A stretch of 64,000 nucleotides of DNA from Undaria pinnatifida (taxonomy: Eukaryota > Sar > Phaeophyceae > Laminariales > Alariaceae): NCBI GenBank assembly GCA_012845835.1, contig JABAKD010000014.1:8085074-8149073 (forward strand), read 5' to 3'. This document shows, piece by piece, positions 1 to 10,229 of this stretch. Below the pieces are notes generated by a model. That model had not been told where the DNA came from. It saw only the letters and a list, made by a program, of their open reading frames with translations, and made no database searches. Each line of letters opens with the position of its first letter. Position 1 is the first letter of the stretch. The translations under genes were made by a program, and so were the position numbers.

Positions 1-710
1 ACGAATTAGAGCGATCTACTACTGGTATAACACGCGTTCTTGTGGACGTACCTTGTTCGTATTGCAGCCTTTCTAATCTTCTTGCTTCGCATTCTTCACA
101 ACTTTCCCGTGTTTCATTCGTTCAAGCCCTGCAGACGTCAAGCAAAACAAACGCTCAAGCCCTGCAGACGTCAATCAAGCAAAACAAACGCTCGAGAGTA
201 TACCACCGCAAAATTCAAAACTTTAGCAACTACCGTTCCGAAATTATGCCAATTTTGGAAATCATCACGCTCTGCAGACGCTGCAGACGTCAAGATACAA
301 CCGAAGCCTCGAGATTACCTCCTCAAAATACAACATTTTTGCAGCTTCTCGCTTGTCTCGCTCAGCGTCTATCCGCGTTCACATCGAGGTGCAGAACGGA
401 TAAGGCAGGGCGAGGGGCGTTTGAGCCTCCCCCCGAAGACGGCGCTCGAACGAAGCGATTTGATCCAGAAATTCCAGTGCCGAGAATCCCATACTGAGGC
501 CGAGACGAAAAAAAGTCCTGATCAAATTCCTGTTCCCTAAAAAAAGAAGTCATTATATATATAGCGATAAATAGTTCAGCAGCTGAGCTCTTCTACTTTG
601 TTCTTCCCTGGTCGACCTGGGTCTAATTGTGATCACCTACGCTGCAACAGAGAAAAAAGCTCTCTCGGCAGTAGTTACTATTATCGTAGTTAGTTGGTGT
701 CTCTAGAAAA
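1..710. other. No supported gene; short tandem duplication
   Basis: Open frames occur on both strands but none has coding-like composition or a recognisable domain. A ~35 bp unit containing CTGCAGACGTCAA is tandemly duplicated at about 118-190, and a degenerate third copy lies near 270-295. Confidence 0.4.
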
Positions 711-800
711 TTGCGTTGCATAGCCAAATCACCTTCTTCTTGCTGTAGTATTATCTGCAATGTGTGTCTCTGTCTCGTCGTTTGTAACCACAGAGAGAGC
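711..800 (+). repeat. Dispersed repeat family B, copy 1 (partial)
   Basis: This segment (core TTTGTAACCACAGAGAG, preceded by TAGCCAAATCACCTT) resembles segments at 32201-32320, 46556-46745, 49850-50105 and 63781-63900. The shared order is GCCAAATC, a TGTGTCTCTGTCTCG stretch, TTTGTGACCACAGAG, then GCATCAGCACGGACACTGG in the longer copies. A fragment of the last part precedes the MITE copy at 1714. Element type is unknown; a solo LTR or SINE is possible. Confidence 0.5.
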
Positions 801-1046
801 GCTCGTAGTCTCCATATATATATAAATTATTTTTCACACACATCTACTATCCAGCTTCCGGACAAGCCGTGGTCGCAGGTGTCGTCTCTTCTTCCCCCCG
901 GTTCTTGCCTTCAATTTTTATCGCGCATAGGGTTCAGCAATCCCACTGCTCGTCGATTTTTCATCGAGTGTTGCTAAATCAAGCTCTCGCGTTTTCCGCA
1001 AGTCAATTTGTGCACAAGAAAAAGTCTCCACGCTCTTCCCGAGTAT

Positions 1047-1119
1047 GCACTCGGGGGGATTCGAACTCACGAAGCTGACCTATACCAGGTTCGAGGATAA
1101 CCTGATACGCCACCGGGGC
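1047..1119 (-). tRNA. tRNA-like sequence or tRNA pseudogene
   Basis: On the minus strand, TGGCGTATCAGG matches a Pol III A box and GTTCGAATCC matches a B box. Their spacing of about 45 bp is right for a tRNA of 73 nt. The cloverleaf is poor: I count only about 4 of 7 acceptor pairs and 3 of 5 T-stem pairs. A pseudogene or the head of a tRNA-derived SINE is more likely than a functional tRNA. No anticodon can be assigned with confidence. Confidence 0.4.
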
Positions 1120-1162
1120 GACCGGCCAGTCTCATATATATTATGAAAATTAAAATACACTC

Positions 1163-1382
1163 CAGCTGTGAGATCGAAGATTTCGTCGAAAGTCATCTTT
1201 GCAAGCTGTGTGTGATACTCCGATCGCGCGCATTACGAGTTGTGTGTCCTCATTAAGGATATAGGTCGGCGACTCCCCTTACAACTACAGTGTAGCTATC
1301 AGGGTCAACAGTATGATTTTAGTCAGTCTGTGCGCGGAAACTATAAAACCCGTTTTTGAGGGGGACAAAATCAGACAGCTGT
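1163..1382 (+). mobile_element. MITE-like element family A, copy 1
   Basis: This ~220 bp non-coding unit begins CAGCTGTGAGATC and ends with a sequence whose reverse complement begins CAGCTGTCTGATT. That gives imperfect terminal inverted repeats of about 13 bp. Further copies lie at 1714-1933 and, inverted, at 50243-50461 and about 6530-6749. It has no coding capacity, so it would depend on a transposase in trans. No clear target-site duplication was found. Confidence 0.6.
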
Positions 1383-1424
1383 GAAGGGAAAGGGGGCCTG
1401 GTTTTGATAAAAAGCGAGCGGGTT

Positions 1425-3145
1425 TGGAGGGGGGCGGGGGGGGGGGGGGGAAAGGGGCAATTTGTGCATGTAAGCTATAAATCCTTTCGAGGGGATAAAT
1501 CTGACGGTTTTGGCACCAGTATATTATTGGGGGCGGGGGGCGGGGGGGGGGGGGGGGGGTTTGGGCGGGGGGGGTGGGGGGGCGGGGGGGGCAGCTCAAT
1601 ATGTGCCTGGAAACTATACATTATTTTGAGGGGATAAATGTGACAGTTATATGAAGCATCAGCACGGACACTGAGTGTTGTGCTGAATGTATAATAAAAT
1701 TAAAAATATACTCCAGCTGTGAGATCGAATATTTTGTCGAAACTCATCTTTGCAAGCTGTGTTTGATACTCCGATCGCGCGTATTACGGGTTGTGTGTCC
1801 TCATTAAGGATATAGGTAGGCGGTTCCCCTTGCAACTACAGTGTAGCTGTCAGCGTCAACAGGGTGATGTTGATCAGTCTGTGCGCGGAAACTATAGAAC
1901 CTGTTTGTGATGGGGACAAAATCTGACAGCTGTGGAAGGAAATGCATCAGTTTATCAAGTGAATCCTGTGAGTCGAATGACCGGTGAGGGGAGGGCGGAG
2001 TTTTTAAGGACGTGGGGGCCTGATTTTGATCAAGAGGGAGCGGGGGGGAAGGGGGGGGGGAACGGGCGGGGCAGCTCAATCTGTACGTGGAAACTATAAC
2101 TCCTTCGAGGGGATAAATCTGACGGTTTTGGAAAGAATGCACCAGTTTATCATGGGGGGGCGGGCGGGACGGGCGGGGCAGCTCAATCTGTGCGTGGAAA
2201 CTATAAATCATTTAAGGAGATAAATCTGACGGTTTTGGGAAGAATGCACCAGTTTATCATGTATATCCTGTAAGTGGTATAATCAGTGAGGAGAGGGCGG
2301 AGCTTTCGAGGGGGTGGGGGGGGGGGGGGTGGGCGGGGAGGGGGGGGAGGGGGGGCGAAAGTTTTTTTTTAAACAACATATATGGGTCGCATAGATGTAG
2401 GGGTTTGCTATACGCGTCGTGCAAGGTCTAGGCGATAGTGCGGGTGGTGGGGAAGGAGGGGGCGTTGAGGGGGGGGGGGGTTAATTGCAGCAGCGGCATG
2501 GATGGCTCTAGAAAGATAATGAGGTGATATCAAGTGTGTGGAAGTGTCTATTACTCTGGCAGATTTCGATATTAGGTGGGGCGTTCGAGCAAGAGAAAGC
2601 GGGAAAGAAAAAAAAAAAGAAGGGGGGGGGGGGCGGGGGGTGGGGGGACGGGTCGCGGGGGGGGGGGGGGGGATTCAAGAGGTTTAGATCCCATAAAATA
2701 TAAAGATGAACTCCAGCTGTGAGATCGAAGATTTGGCCTAAACTCATATTTGCAAGCATGTGTGTGATACTCCGATCGCGCGTATTACGCATATATGTAG
2801 GGGCTTGCTATACGCGTGGTGCTAGGTCTAGGCAATCGTGTGTAGAAGTGCTTAATACTCTGGCCGATTCGATTGTGGGGCGTTTGAACAAAAGGGCGGG
2901 GGGGGGAATAAAAGGGGGGGAGGGGGGGGAGGGGGGCGGGAATGAATTGGAGCTACGGCATGGATGGCTGAAAAGATAATGAGGTGATATCAGCTGGCTG
3001 GTAGTGTTTACTACTCTGGCAGATTTTGATTTTCGGTGGAGCGTTTGAACAAGAGGGGTCGGGGGGGGGGCGGGGGCGGGCGGGACACTTCAATTTGTGC
3101 GCGGAAACTATAAATCCTTAAAGGGGACAAGTCTGACGGTTGTAG
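1425..3145. repeat. Poly-G tracts alternating with MITE 3' fragments
   Basis: Long G runs (for example near 1436-1450, 1545-1590, 2310-2360, 2470-2480, 2620-2672, 2905-2935) alternate with repeated fragments of the family A 3' end. The core is GGAAACTATAAATCC followed by GGGGATAAATCTGACGG. Fragments occur near 1465-1515, 1608-1650, 2088-2130, 2200-2240 and 3100-3140. A 5' part of the same element (GCTGTGAGATCGAAGATTT) is present at 2715-2790. Runs of arginine/glycine or proline codons here are artefacts of the homopolymers. Confidence 0.6.
1714..1933 (+). mobile_element. MITE-like element family A, copy 2
   Basis: Collinear with the copy at 1163-1382 over about 220 bp with scattered substitutions, including the conserved internal GTGTGTCCTCATTAAGGATA and CAACTACAGTGTAGCT segments. 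Same orientation as copy 1, about 550 bp downstream. Confidence 0.6.
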
Positions 3146-3356
3146 CAAGGAGACATTCCTTTATATCACCTGTCTGGTATTCTTTATTATTCTAGAAGAT
3201 TTGATGTTAGATGTGGTTTGCGACACAATCGCTAGGTGTGGTAAACAACGTGTTAAAGCTTCATAATTTGTTATTGTATATAGATCGCAAGATAGAATGT
3301 TGCAATCGATAGGTACAACCATGTAGTTACCATTATTTTCTGACATCGCTGACTAT

Positions 3357-3965
3357 ATGAAAGAGATACATATTGCAAAATACAACAGGCGAGATGGTGT
3401 GGTCATGCAATGTCACCACCATCGAGCACGAGAGGGAGAAGTACGAATCGTCAGTGTAATGAAAGGAACGCTTGGTGTATCCGGGCTCAATTACGTTACT
3501 TTGTTAGTCATACTTCGTTTGGCATAGGTTGGGAGGCGATCATGCAGACGGTATGTACGAAATACCCTACGTCATAGGTTGGTAGTGTGGTCTGTCACAA
3601 TTTTAACATATCTGCCTGTACTTCCTTTTCACATTATTATTGGCTCAAATGTACGATTTTACGCCCATTATTTGTACCGTGCCGATGTGGGGCCCTGAGG
3701 TCGCCAATTCTAAGACAGAGATACATCTTACAAATATAGCAAGCGAGGTGATGTGGGCATGCAATGTCACCACTATTGAACACGAGGGTGGCTTTACTTC
3801 GTTGGCACATGCTACTGCGTTCAGTAGAGGTTGTCAGGCGATCATGCAGACGGCAGGTAGGCACGAAATACCCTGCGTAATAGGTTGGTAGTGTAGTCTA
3901 CCGCAGTGTTAACATATCTGTCTGTACTTCCTTTTCACATTATTATTATCTGGTGTACGATTATA
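3357..3965. repeat. Tandem duplication, about 350 bp period
   Basis: Segments at about 3357-3650 and 3710-3965 share GAGATACAT, GTCATGCAATGTCACCAC or a close variant, GGCGATCATGCAGACGG and GTACTTCCTTTTCACATTA in the same order. Divergence is substantial, so the duplication is old. No convincing protein is encoded. Confidence 0.6.
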
Positions 3966-5049
3966 CGTCCTGTTTTCTCCCCACTTTCGTCGAAGATGTT
4001 GTGGTCCTGTAGATGTCGCGTCCATGTCTGGTGCTCTTGTTAGTGGTGCTCATGAAAACATGCCCTAGCGTGCAGTAGATGATCGCTGAGTGGTGTTCCT
4101 TTCCTTTACATACAAGCTAGGTAGTATATGTCAACGCAACCGCTTGCTTGAAAACGAAAAATGAAATTCCTCACACACCCGATACAGAGGAGACGCGGCC
4201 CGAAGATTGTTCAGCATACGGACGGTCAGAAACAGGCTATCGAGCAGCGCACTTTATTTTTACTACCGCTCCTCACTCCACCTAAGACGCTACGGGCATG
4301 CGTTGGACCCAGTTCGCTGATGCCCAAAACCAATTGCAAAGGAGGTGATGTGATGGGCGAATGCTATAATGATTTGCGCTGCTGTGATTACCCCGTCTCT
4401 CGTTCTGTTTGTTCTTGCGTTCTCGATGAACTTGTTATTGGGCGACGAGCAGTTTTGACGCATTCTAGGTTTGTGTAAAGACTATATGTAAACTATGTGA
4501 TGTTTCTGACTCGTAGGGACCTCAATTTGGAACCCAGGGTATATGGGTTCCATCTTTTGACTGAGTTTCGTATGTGAACGTATATATGGTATTAGTGCGC
4601 GGACATCCTTCCGTGTCCGCGTGGTTGTTGCTACACGTGTATGTTTTGGTTGATGTTCTAGACTTCGTTATCGTGTTGTTTGAGAGTGGTGTTTTCGAAT
4701 ACATATTGGTTTGCAGTGGTTCGGGGGGGGCTGTTGTGCATATCTGCAAAACATATCTGTGTACGACGAGAAAAATACTTCGGGGGGCTAAGAACGAAGT
4801 TGCGACGGACGTTTGGGAATTTCAATGTTCCCCCTCGCGAATTTTGTCAAGTATGGTTAAATGCATATTCATCCCTAAAGATAAATATGCAATAACCAAC
4901 CTTGACAACTATGGGTTATTGCGGTATCATAATACATTGATAATATCGTAACTCTTCATGTGGATTGCATGGGCACAAATATTAGTTGTTTAATGCGAGG
5001 AAAAACACGAAGCACACACACGTTAGACTTGTTCGACGATAGCCGCCCC
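3966..5049. other. No supported feature
   Basis: Open frames at 4161-4478 (+) and 4574-4951 (+) have no recognisable domain, splice signal or coding-like composition. I see no repeat shared with the rest of the window. Confidence 0.3.
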
Positions 5050-5290
5050 CGTCAACTAGCGATTTTCTTTAACGAACGTTTCATGGCTGCTCGGTAGGAG
5101 GAAGGGTGCTATGGAAACTATGCCCCTTCATTTATGTCCTGATTTGCAGAAGACTATCGAATGATTGCGTAGTGGTGGCAAGGGACACCGTATTTCAGGA
5201 GATTCGGCCGGGAGCTGGTTTCGAAACCGGCAATTTCGTTAAAGAAAAATTGGGGGGGGGATACCGTAGAACGACCCGTTAATAGGGATA
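5050..5290 (+). pseudogene. Decayed copy of the 55969 exon and its upstream intron
   Basis: This stretch matches 55855-56095: the intron part (AACGTTTCATGGCTGCT), the acceptor (GATTTGCAG), then coding-like sequence reading GRELVSKPAISL in both copies. Here the frame carries a TAG soon after the acceptor and ends in a poly-G run, so it is non-functional. Because intron and exon were copied together, this was a DNA-level duplication and not retroposition of an mRNA. Alternatively both copies belong to a mobile repeat that resembles an exon. Confidence 0.5.
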
Positions 5291-5724
5291 AAATAGGATA
5301 ATAGCCCCCCCCAGTTCTTCTGCCTTTAAAGCGTGGACTCTTCAACCAAGCGCCCACTACTACTACTACTGACGATTATCAGGAACAAGGTATAGAAAAA
5401 AAAGTTTGGCATAGTAATTCTCGCAGGTCTTCAAAGAAAGCAAGAAGACAAGACGTTAGTTTATGAGGACACCAGCGGGGCTTCGCCGCGGCGAGCTGCC
5501 GCCCGCCTTGACTGCGCGCATATGCCCAGAATTTTCGAGGATGCATGACTTATATTATGAGTACAGGATTACAGGCAAATCGAGGCTGTACATGTGACAG
5601 CACTGCCAAGGGGTACATGCACATCATAAATCGTGTTTGGATAAGAGAAAAGAAAAACGCTGGAATCAGGTGCAAAAAAAACACAGCAACCAACAAATTG
5701 CGTCATCCGGCACACCATGGCGAG

Positions 5725-5875
5725 CAGCAACAGCAGCAGCAGCAGCAGCAGCCCCCGAACAACCTTTATGTACGTGTAATCTCAACAACAGCAGCAGCAG
5801 CAACAACAACAACAACAACAACCAACAGCAGCAGGAGCGGCAGCTGCTGCTGCAGTCCGACAACAGCAAGCAGTA
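5725..5875. repeat. CAG/CAA microsatellite
   Basis: Imperfect CAG and CAA triplets run from about 5725 to 5875 and would encode poly-Gln, poly-Ser or poly-Asn depending on frame. No flanking sequence supports a real exon. Confidence 0.7.
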
Positions 5876-6179
5876 TTTCCGGTATAATAATATGCACACA
5901 ATTGGTGTACGTACTTCACGATCCTAACACCCAGATAGATAATGGAAATGATACTTCAAAGTTGACACTTATATTCGAGATTGAAAGAAAAACGAATACA
6001 TCAACATCAATTTCCGGGTCACTAACGGCGTTAAAATATAATACGGAAATATGAAAACGTTAGTTTTAATAGCATCAACGCAAAAACAACGCGACGCAAA
6101 TTTTGCTCCTATCCGCCTCATAGTTTTTCTTTGAATGATTGGGCATCTGCATTTAACATGCGGGTAGAATATTTTGCTC

Positions 6180-6490
6180 CTATCCCCCCCCCCCCCCCCC
6201 CCCCCCTTGCCGCCGCGCGCCCAACCCCCCCCCCACCCTTTCTGCCCCACCGAAATATCAAACTCCGCCAGAGTTACAAACACTATCCGACAGGTGATAT
6301 CGTATTTTTACATTTCGAGCCACCCATGTGCAGTAGCTCCATTTCATTTATATGGCCTTCAAGTTTCAACTAACCCCCCCCCCTTTGCGGCCGCCCCCAC
6401 CATCGCCTACTAGCAGCGCGCTTGCAGTAAGCTATTGATTTATGCGACCTATCCCCCCCTTTACCTGCCCCCCCCCCCCCTCACCGGTCA
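6180..6490. repeat. C-homopolymer tracts
   Basis: Runs of up to about 25 C occur at 6185-6206, 6375-6385 and 6468-6481, mirroring the G tracts of the 1.4-3.1 kb region on the other strand. They abut the inverted family A copy that starts near 6530. Confidence 0.7.
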
Positions 6491-6529
6491 TACGACTACA
6501 AGAGATACACATATCAAACTGGTGCATTT

Positions 6530-6749
6530 CACACCCGTCCGATTTTGTCGCCCTCAAAAAACGGGCTTAATGGTTTGCGAGTACAGATTGATCAACATCA
6601 CCCTGTTGACCCTGGTACAAGCTAGTTCTAAGGGGAGTCGCCCACCTTTTTATCCTTCATGAGGACATACGCCCAGTAATACGCGCGATTGGACGACCAC
6701 ACACAGCGTGCAAACATAAGTTTCGACGAAATCTTCGATCTCACAGCTG
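6530..6749 (-). mobile_element. MITE-like element family A, inverted diverged copy
   Basis: The reverse complement aligns with 1163-1382: ATGAGGACATACG, AAGTTTCGACGAAATCTTCG and TCTCACAGCTGGAGTG mark its 5' half. The distal terminus is degenerate and lacks the CAGCTGT inverted repeat. Confidence 0.5.
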
Positions 6750-7400
6750 GAGTGTATTTTATTATTGTACCAGTAAATCATTCCAGGTACACCATAGGCA
6801 CTGATCCATCAATCCAGAAAAAAAGTGGTTACATAGTCTTGCCAAAGCAGTAGAACAGTGCTTTTTTTCTCTATACTGTAGGCGGGGTGATAGTGACCAC
6901 ACAGTGCTTCCTACAAGAGTTGTATTTTTTGTGCAAATGGCAAGCTCGCATCGACACTGTAAGCCAATAGGTCGATATGCTATCTTCGAGGTCGCACCCC
7001 CACCCTGCAGCTGCGAAACGCCCGTACCGACACTCGATTTTTGAGCCGATTATTAGCGTCGAGTTCAAGGTACCAGTTACGAATCGTTAAAACACAGCAT
7101 TCCAGGGAAAACATTCTAACCCGGTTTTTTGACAATTATTGTTTATAGGTTGTCCTGCTCCCGCCGTTAGTGATAGGTAGTATAGGTAGCACTAGACGCG
7201 TCCTACAATAGAGGCAGCACATTTCGCCTCAAAACGATTTCCGAACGGCGGGGGACTGCTTAGTGTAAGGTTATAGGTGGGGACACAGAGTTCCCCCTGC
7301 AGGTCTGCCAATTGAGCAGGTCCTCGGAGAGCACTCACTTTCTTTTCGTTCGTAGAGACGTAGCTTTATTCGATTCCACCGGAGCCGCGGACGACTTCTG

Positions 7401-7426
7401 AGATCGGAGGCACGTGCCTCCGATCT
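7401..7426. repeat. 26 bp perfect palindrome centred on CACGTG
   Basis: AGATCGGAGGCAC is followed immediately by its exact reverse complement, with no spacer. The centre is CACGTG, an E-box/G-box core. The surrounding 6.8-8.4 kb has no supported gene, so a regulatory role is speculative; it could also be a cruciform-prone remnant. Confidence 0.7.
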
Positions 7427-8439
7427 ATTCCATAACTTTCCCGAATACAAAACGCCAACCTTATCATACGACACCCATCCAAATGATCTCAAATTCGGAT
7501 AATTACAGGCCTTTCGAGAGCCGTGTCTCAACATTAGCCCAAATCGTCTGATTTATTATTCTCTATTTTTAGAATTGTCGTTGTATACGTAGTCCAGGGA
7601 TTTTTCACATCCGCGGTGTTCGTAGCAGTTTTTTGTTTTCTTCTCCAAATCAGTTTTCGGGGGAGGTCTTACGCTCCCAAATCGAGGGGTAGTATTAGAA
7701 AAAAAATGGTGCACCTCTATCGTAGCACGCGTCACTAGAAGAGCCCAAGTATCCCCCCATGGGAGCCACTCTCATCTTCCCATCCGGCCATCGAGCGGCC
7801 TAACCAACATAATCTTTATCCTCTCTTTTGAGGCCTGAAGCTCGCAACCGGGCTTGCCTAGAACGGCAACCAAAAGCGCTTTTACTTGTGTCGCCTATCG
7901 CTGGCCGGCTACCAAACATGCGCGGTATATACCCAACACCTGCTACCCTAATCCAACGCCACAAGGTTCGACCGCGCTGCTCCCTCTCTGCACTTTCACC
8001 CTACGCTAAGATTATATCTCAAAGCAACCGTTTCATCTTCGTGCCGACCCGATCCATAAAGTCCGACCAAAGCTAATGGTATACGATGTTTCTTATCCTT
8101 TAAAAAAAAACATTCGAATTGTTTTGAGTGCTCGCAAGGGACCTCGGCAGGTGGATGCACCACATCTGCACACATACCAGGAGCATGCGAGCTCGGCTCG
8201 CCGGGCGATGGCGATGGTGCGGCGGGGCTCGCAAAGGTTGGATCCGCGGAGCTAGTCTTCCGCGCGTCTCAAGAGAGTCGGGCTCAACCAGTGTGGAACA
8301 CGAAGAGCTTTGAACGTGTGGCTTCTCTAGGCTGTAGGCGGCCGATCATCATCAACCTGGAACACGCAAATCTTTGTGGCGCCAACTACCTGAACGTTTA
8401 AGAGACGAGGAGGAATTGGCGAGACAGGAATCATCCACG
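7427..8439. other. No supported gene
   Basis: Only short open frames without domains are present. GTAGTATTAGAAAA and CTATCGTAGCACG near 7690-7725 faintly resemble repeat family C. Nothing else recognisable was seen. Confidence 0.3.
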
Positions 8440-8918
8440 TCAAAGGTGTGTTTTCGTTGCCTCCGTTGCTGTCGGGCACATAACTAGCCAAAGCGGCCCG
8501 CGTTGAGAGGGCATGTTTTGGTTGCCTTCGTCGCTGTTTGCCTCAGTAGAAACCAAGGCGAAGAAAGCAGCCAGACCCATTTATAATCCCAACTACGCCG
8601 TTAGGCGCCTTTTACCAACGAAATTGTGCAAACACGTGTAACGAAACGTCGAAGGAGCCTTTAATGATATCCACGACCACAGGCGCAAATCGTGGAGATG
8701 ACAGCTGGTTTGAAGGCACAACGAATGCCTGGAGCTCAGACAAAGGCCGACGCGATGTTATCGTGCAGGGGACGGTGTTCGAGCTGTATGGGTGCGGGCA
8801 CGGGCGCGTGGTTGGGATGGCAGAAGGGAGGAAAATATAGAGTGGGTTGGCAACGGAGATTGATCGCATAAAAACGTGTTTATATCGTATTGGCACGACC
8901 GGTAGGAGTTTTTCTTGA
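8440..8918 (+). pseudogene. Decayed ORF with two in-frame TAG codons
   Basis: From 8511 one plus-strand frame reads protein-like sequence to a TGA at 8916-8918, interrupted only by TAG at 8547 and TAG at 8838. It includes Cys-rich stretches (ACFGCLRRC), a basic run, NRGDDSWFEGTTNAW and ELYGCGHGRVVGMAEGRK. Just upstream a related Cys-rich stretch (CFRCLRCC, about 8446-8480) lies in another frame, suggesting a short duplicated unit. I do not recognise the family; an old transposon protein is a reasonable guess. The open minus-strand frame at 8612-8938 is judged its shadow. Confidence 0.4.
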
Positions 8919-9118
8919 AAGAAAAAAAAAAAACTCAAGTAGCGTCAAAAGGTACTTTCTCGAGACGGAGAACCGAAGAGTATACTCATATTCAAAGGAA
9001 TTAAATTAGCTTAAAAAAAAACGTTGCCGAGAGGGAGGCCCAAAGAGCAATACCTTAGGAATTGCAGACAGCATTCGACACGCTCCCGTCTGACAATTGG
9101 TGGTCAGGGGCGATGGAA

Positions 9119-9470
9119 CTGGGTGCAGCGTCTCACGGGGTAGGCTAACGATACCACGCACGCCACCTGGCTACGCGTACATGGAAACGAAAAAGGGACA
9201 CGGTTCAACTTTATTATGATTAAATAAAAAACATTCTAAATACGTCCGTCCGCTGCGAGTTCGACAAATTTAGGGTCGGTACTCATCTTGGGTGGGTGCA
9301 GCGTCTCACGGGATAGGCTAACGGTACCACGCACGCCATCTGGCTACACGTACATGGAATCGAAAAAGGGACAACGTTCAATCCTTACTATCATTTCATA
9401 AAAAACATTCAAAATACGTCCGTGCGCTATAAGTTCGACAAATTTAGGGTCAGTACTCATCTTTGCGAGC
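9119..9470. repeat. Tandem duplication, about 173 bp period
   Basis: Two units share GGGTGCAGCGTCTCACGGG, GTACATGGAA, CGAAAAAGGGACA, ACATTC, AATACGTCCGT and TTCGACAAATTTAGGGTC in the same order. The second unit continues into CTCATCTTTGCGAGCTGCGTGATAC, which resembles the 5' portion of MITE family A. Confidence 0.6.
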
Positions 9471-10229
9471 TGCGTGATACACCGGCCGCTCGTTTTCACA
9501 GATATATTACCCTTTGAATATATATATTCCTACGGATGTTGCCAGGGTGAACATCAACAACAGAATGTTATCGATATCAATATTATCGTTACATTTGCCC
9601 GCCCGCAATGTCCAACTCAAAACACGAAAGGAACTTGACAAGGAAGCCGTTTCTTACGTTAATATAACTTACAGTATTTACCAACGTGCGATCGGCGGTA
9701 TCGCCACCGACGCAACGAACCCACACCCGGACACGCACAGGAACCGCCCTTTTCCCACTTAGGCCACCACTGCTGTTTTTCTTAATGTACAGCAGCTCTA
9801 CGTACGCTGCACATCTCTGCCCCGATCGATAACACAAAATACACATTACCTTGATTTTTTTTAAGTGAAATCGAGGGGAGGGCGCCCGAATTTTCACTCA
9901 AATCGTTCGTACAACCACGGTGGAACCATAGCAGCAACAAGGTATACGTGGGTGTGAGGCATGTTGACGCTGCTTCCTCCCGTACTCGCAGTATCGAACT
10001 CCGAACTACCCGTACTTACTCAGCAGTATCCGCAATACAGAACTCCCAAACACGGTGAGTGCTGGCAGTATGGGCGGTGTCGAACCCCGACATACTACCA
10101 GTGTTCCCTACATCTCTAGTGTTTCCCTCCCGAAAGAAGTTTTGTTTATCTTCCGCTACCGGGAAGTTCCCTCATTCGTCCATCAATAGGCTGTCCATGA
10201 AGTCCTCCTCGTCTTCATCGAGCAAGGAA

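Noticed and set aside
8612-8938. 108-codon minus-strand frame
   Set aside because: Plus-strand reading in one frame with two TAG codons is more protein-like, so this is judged antisense shadow.
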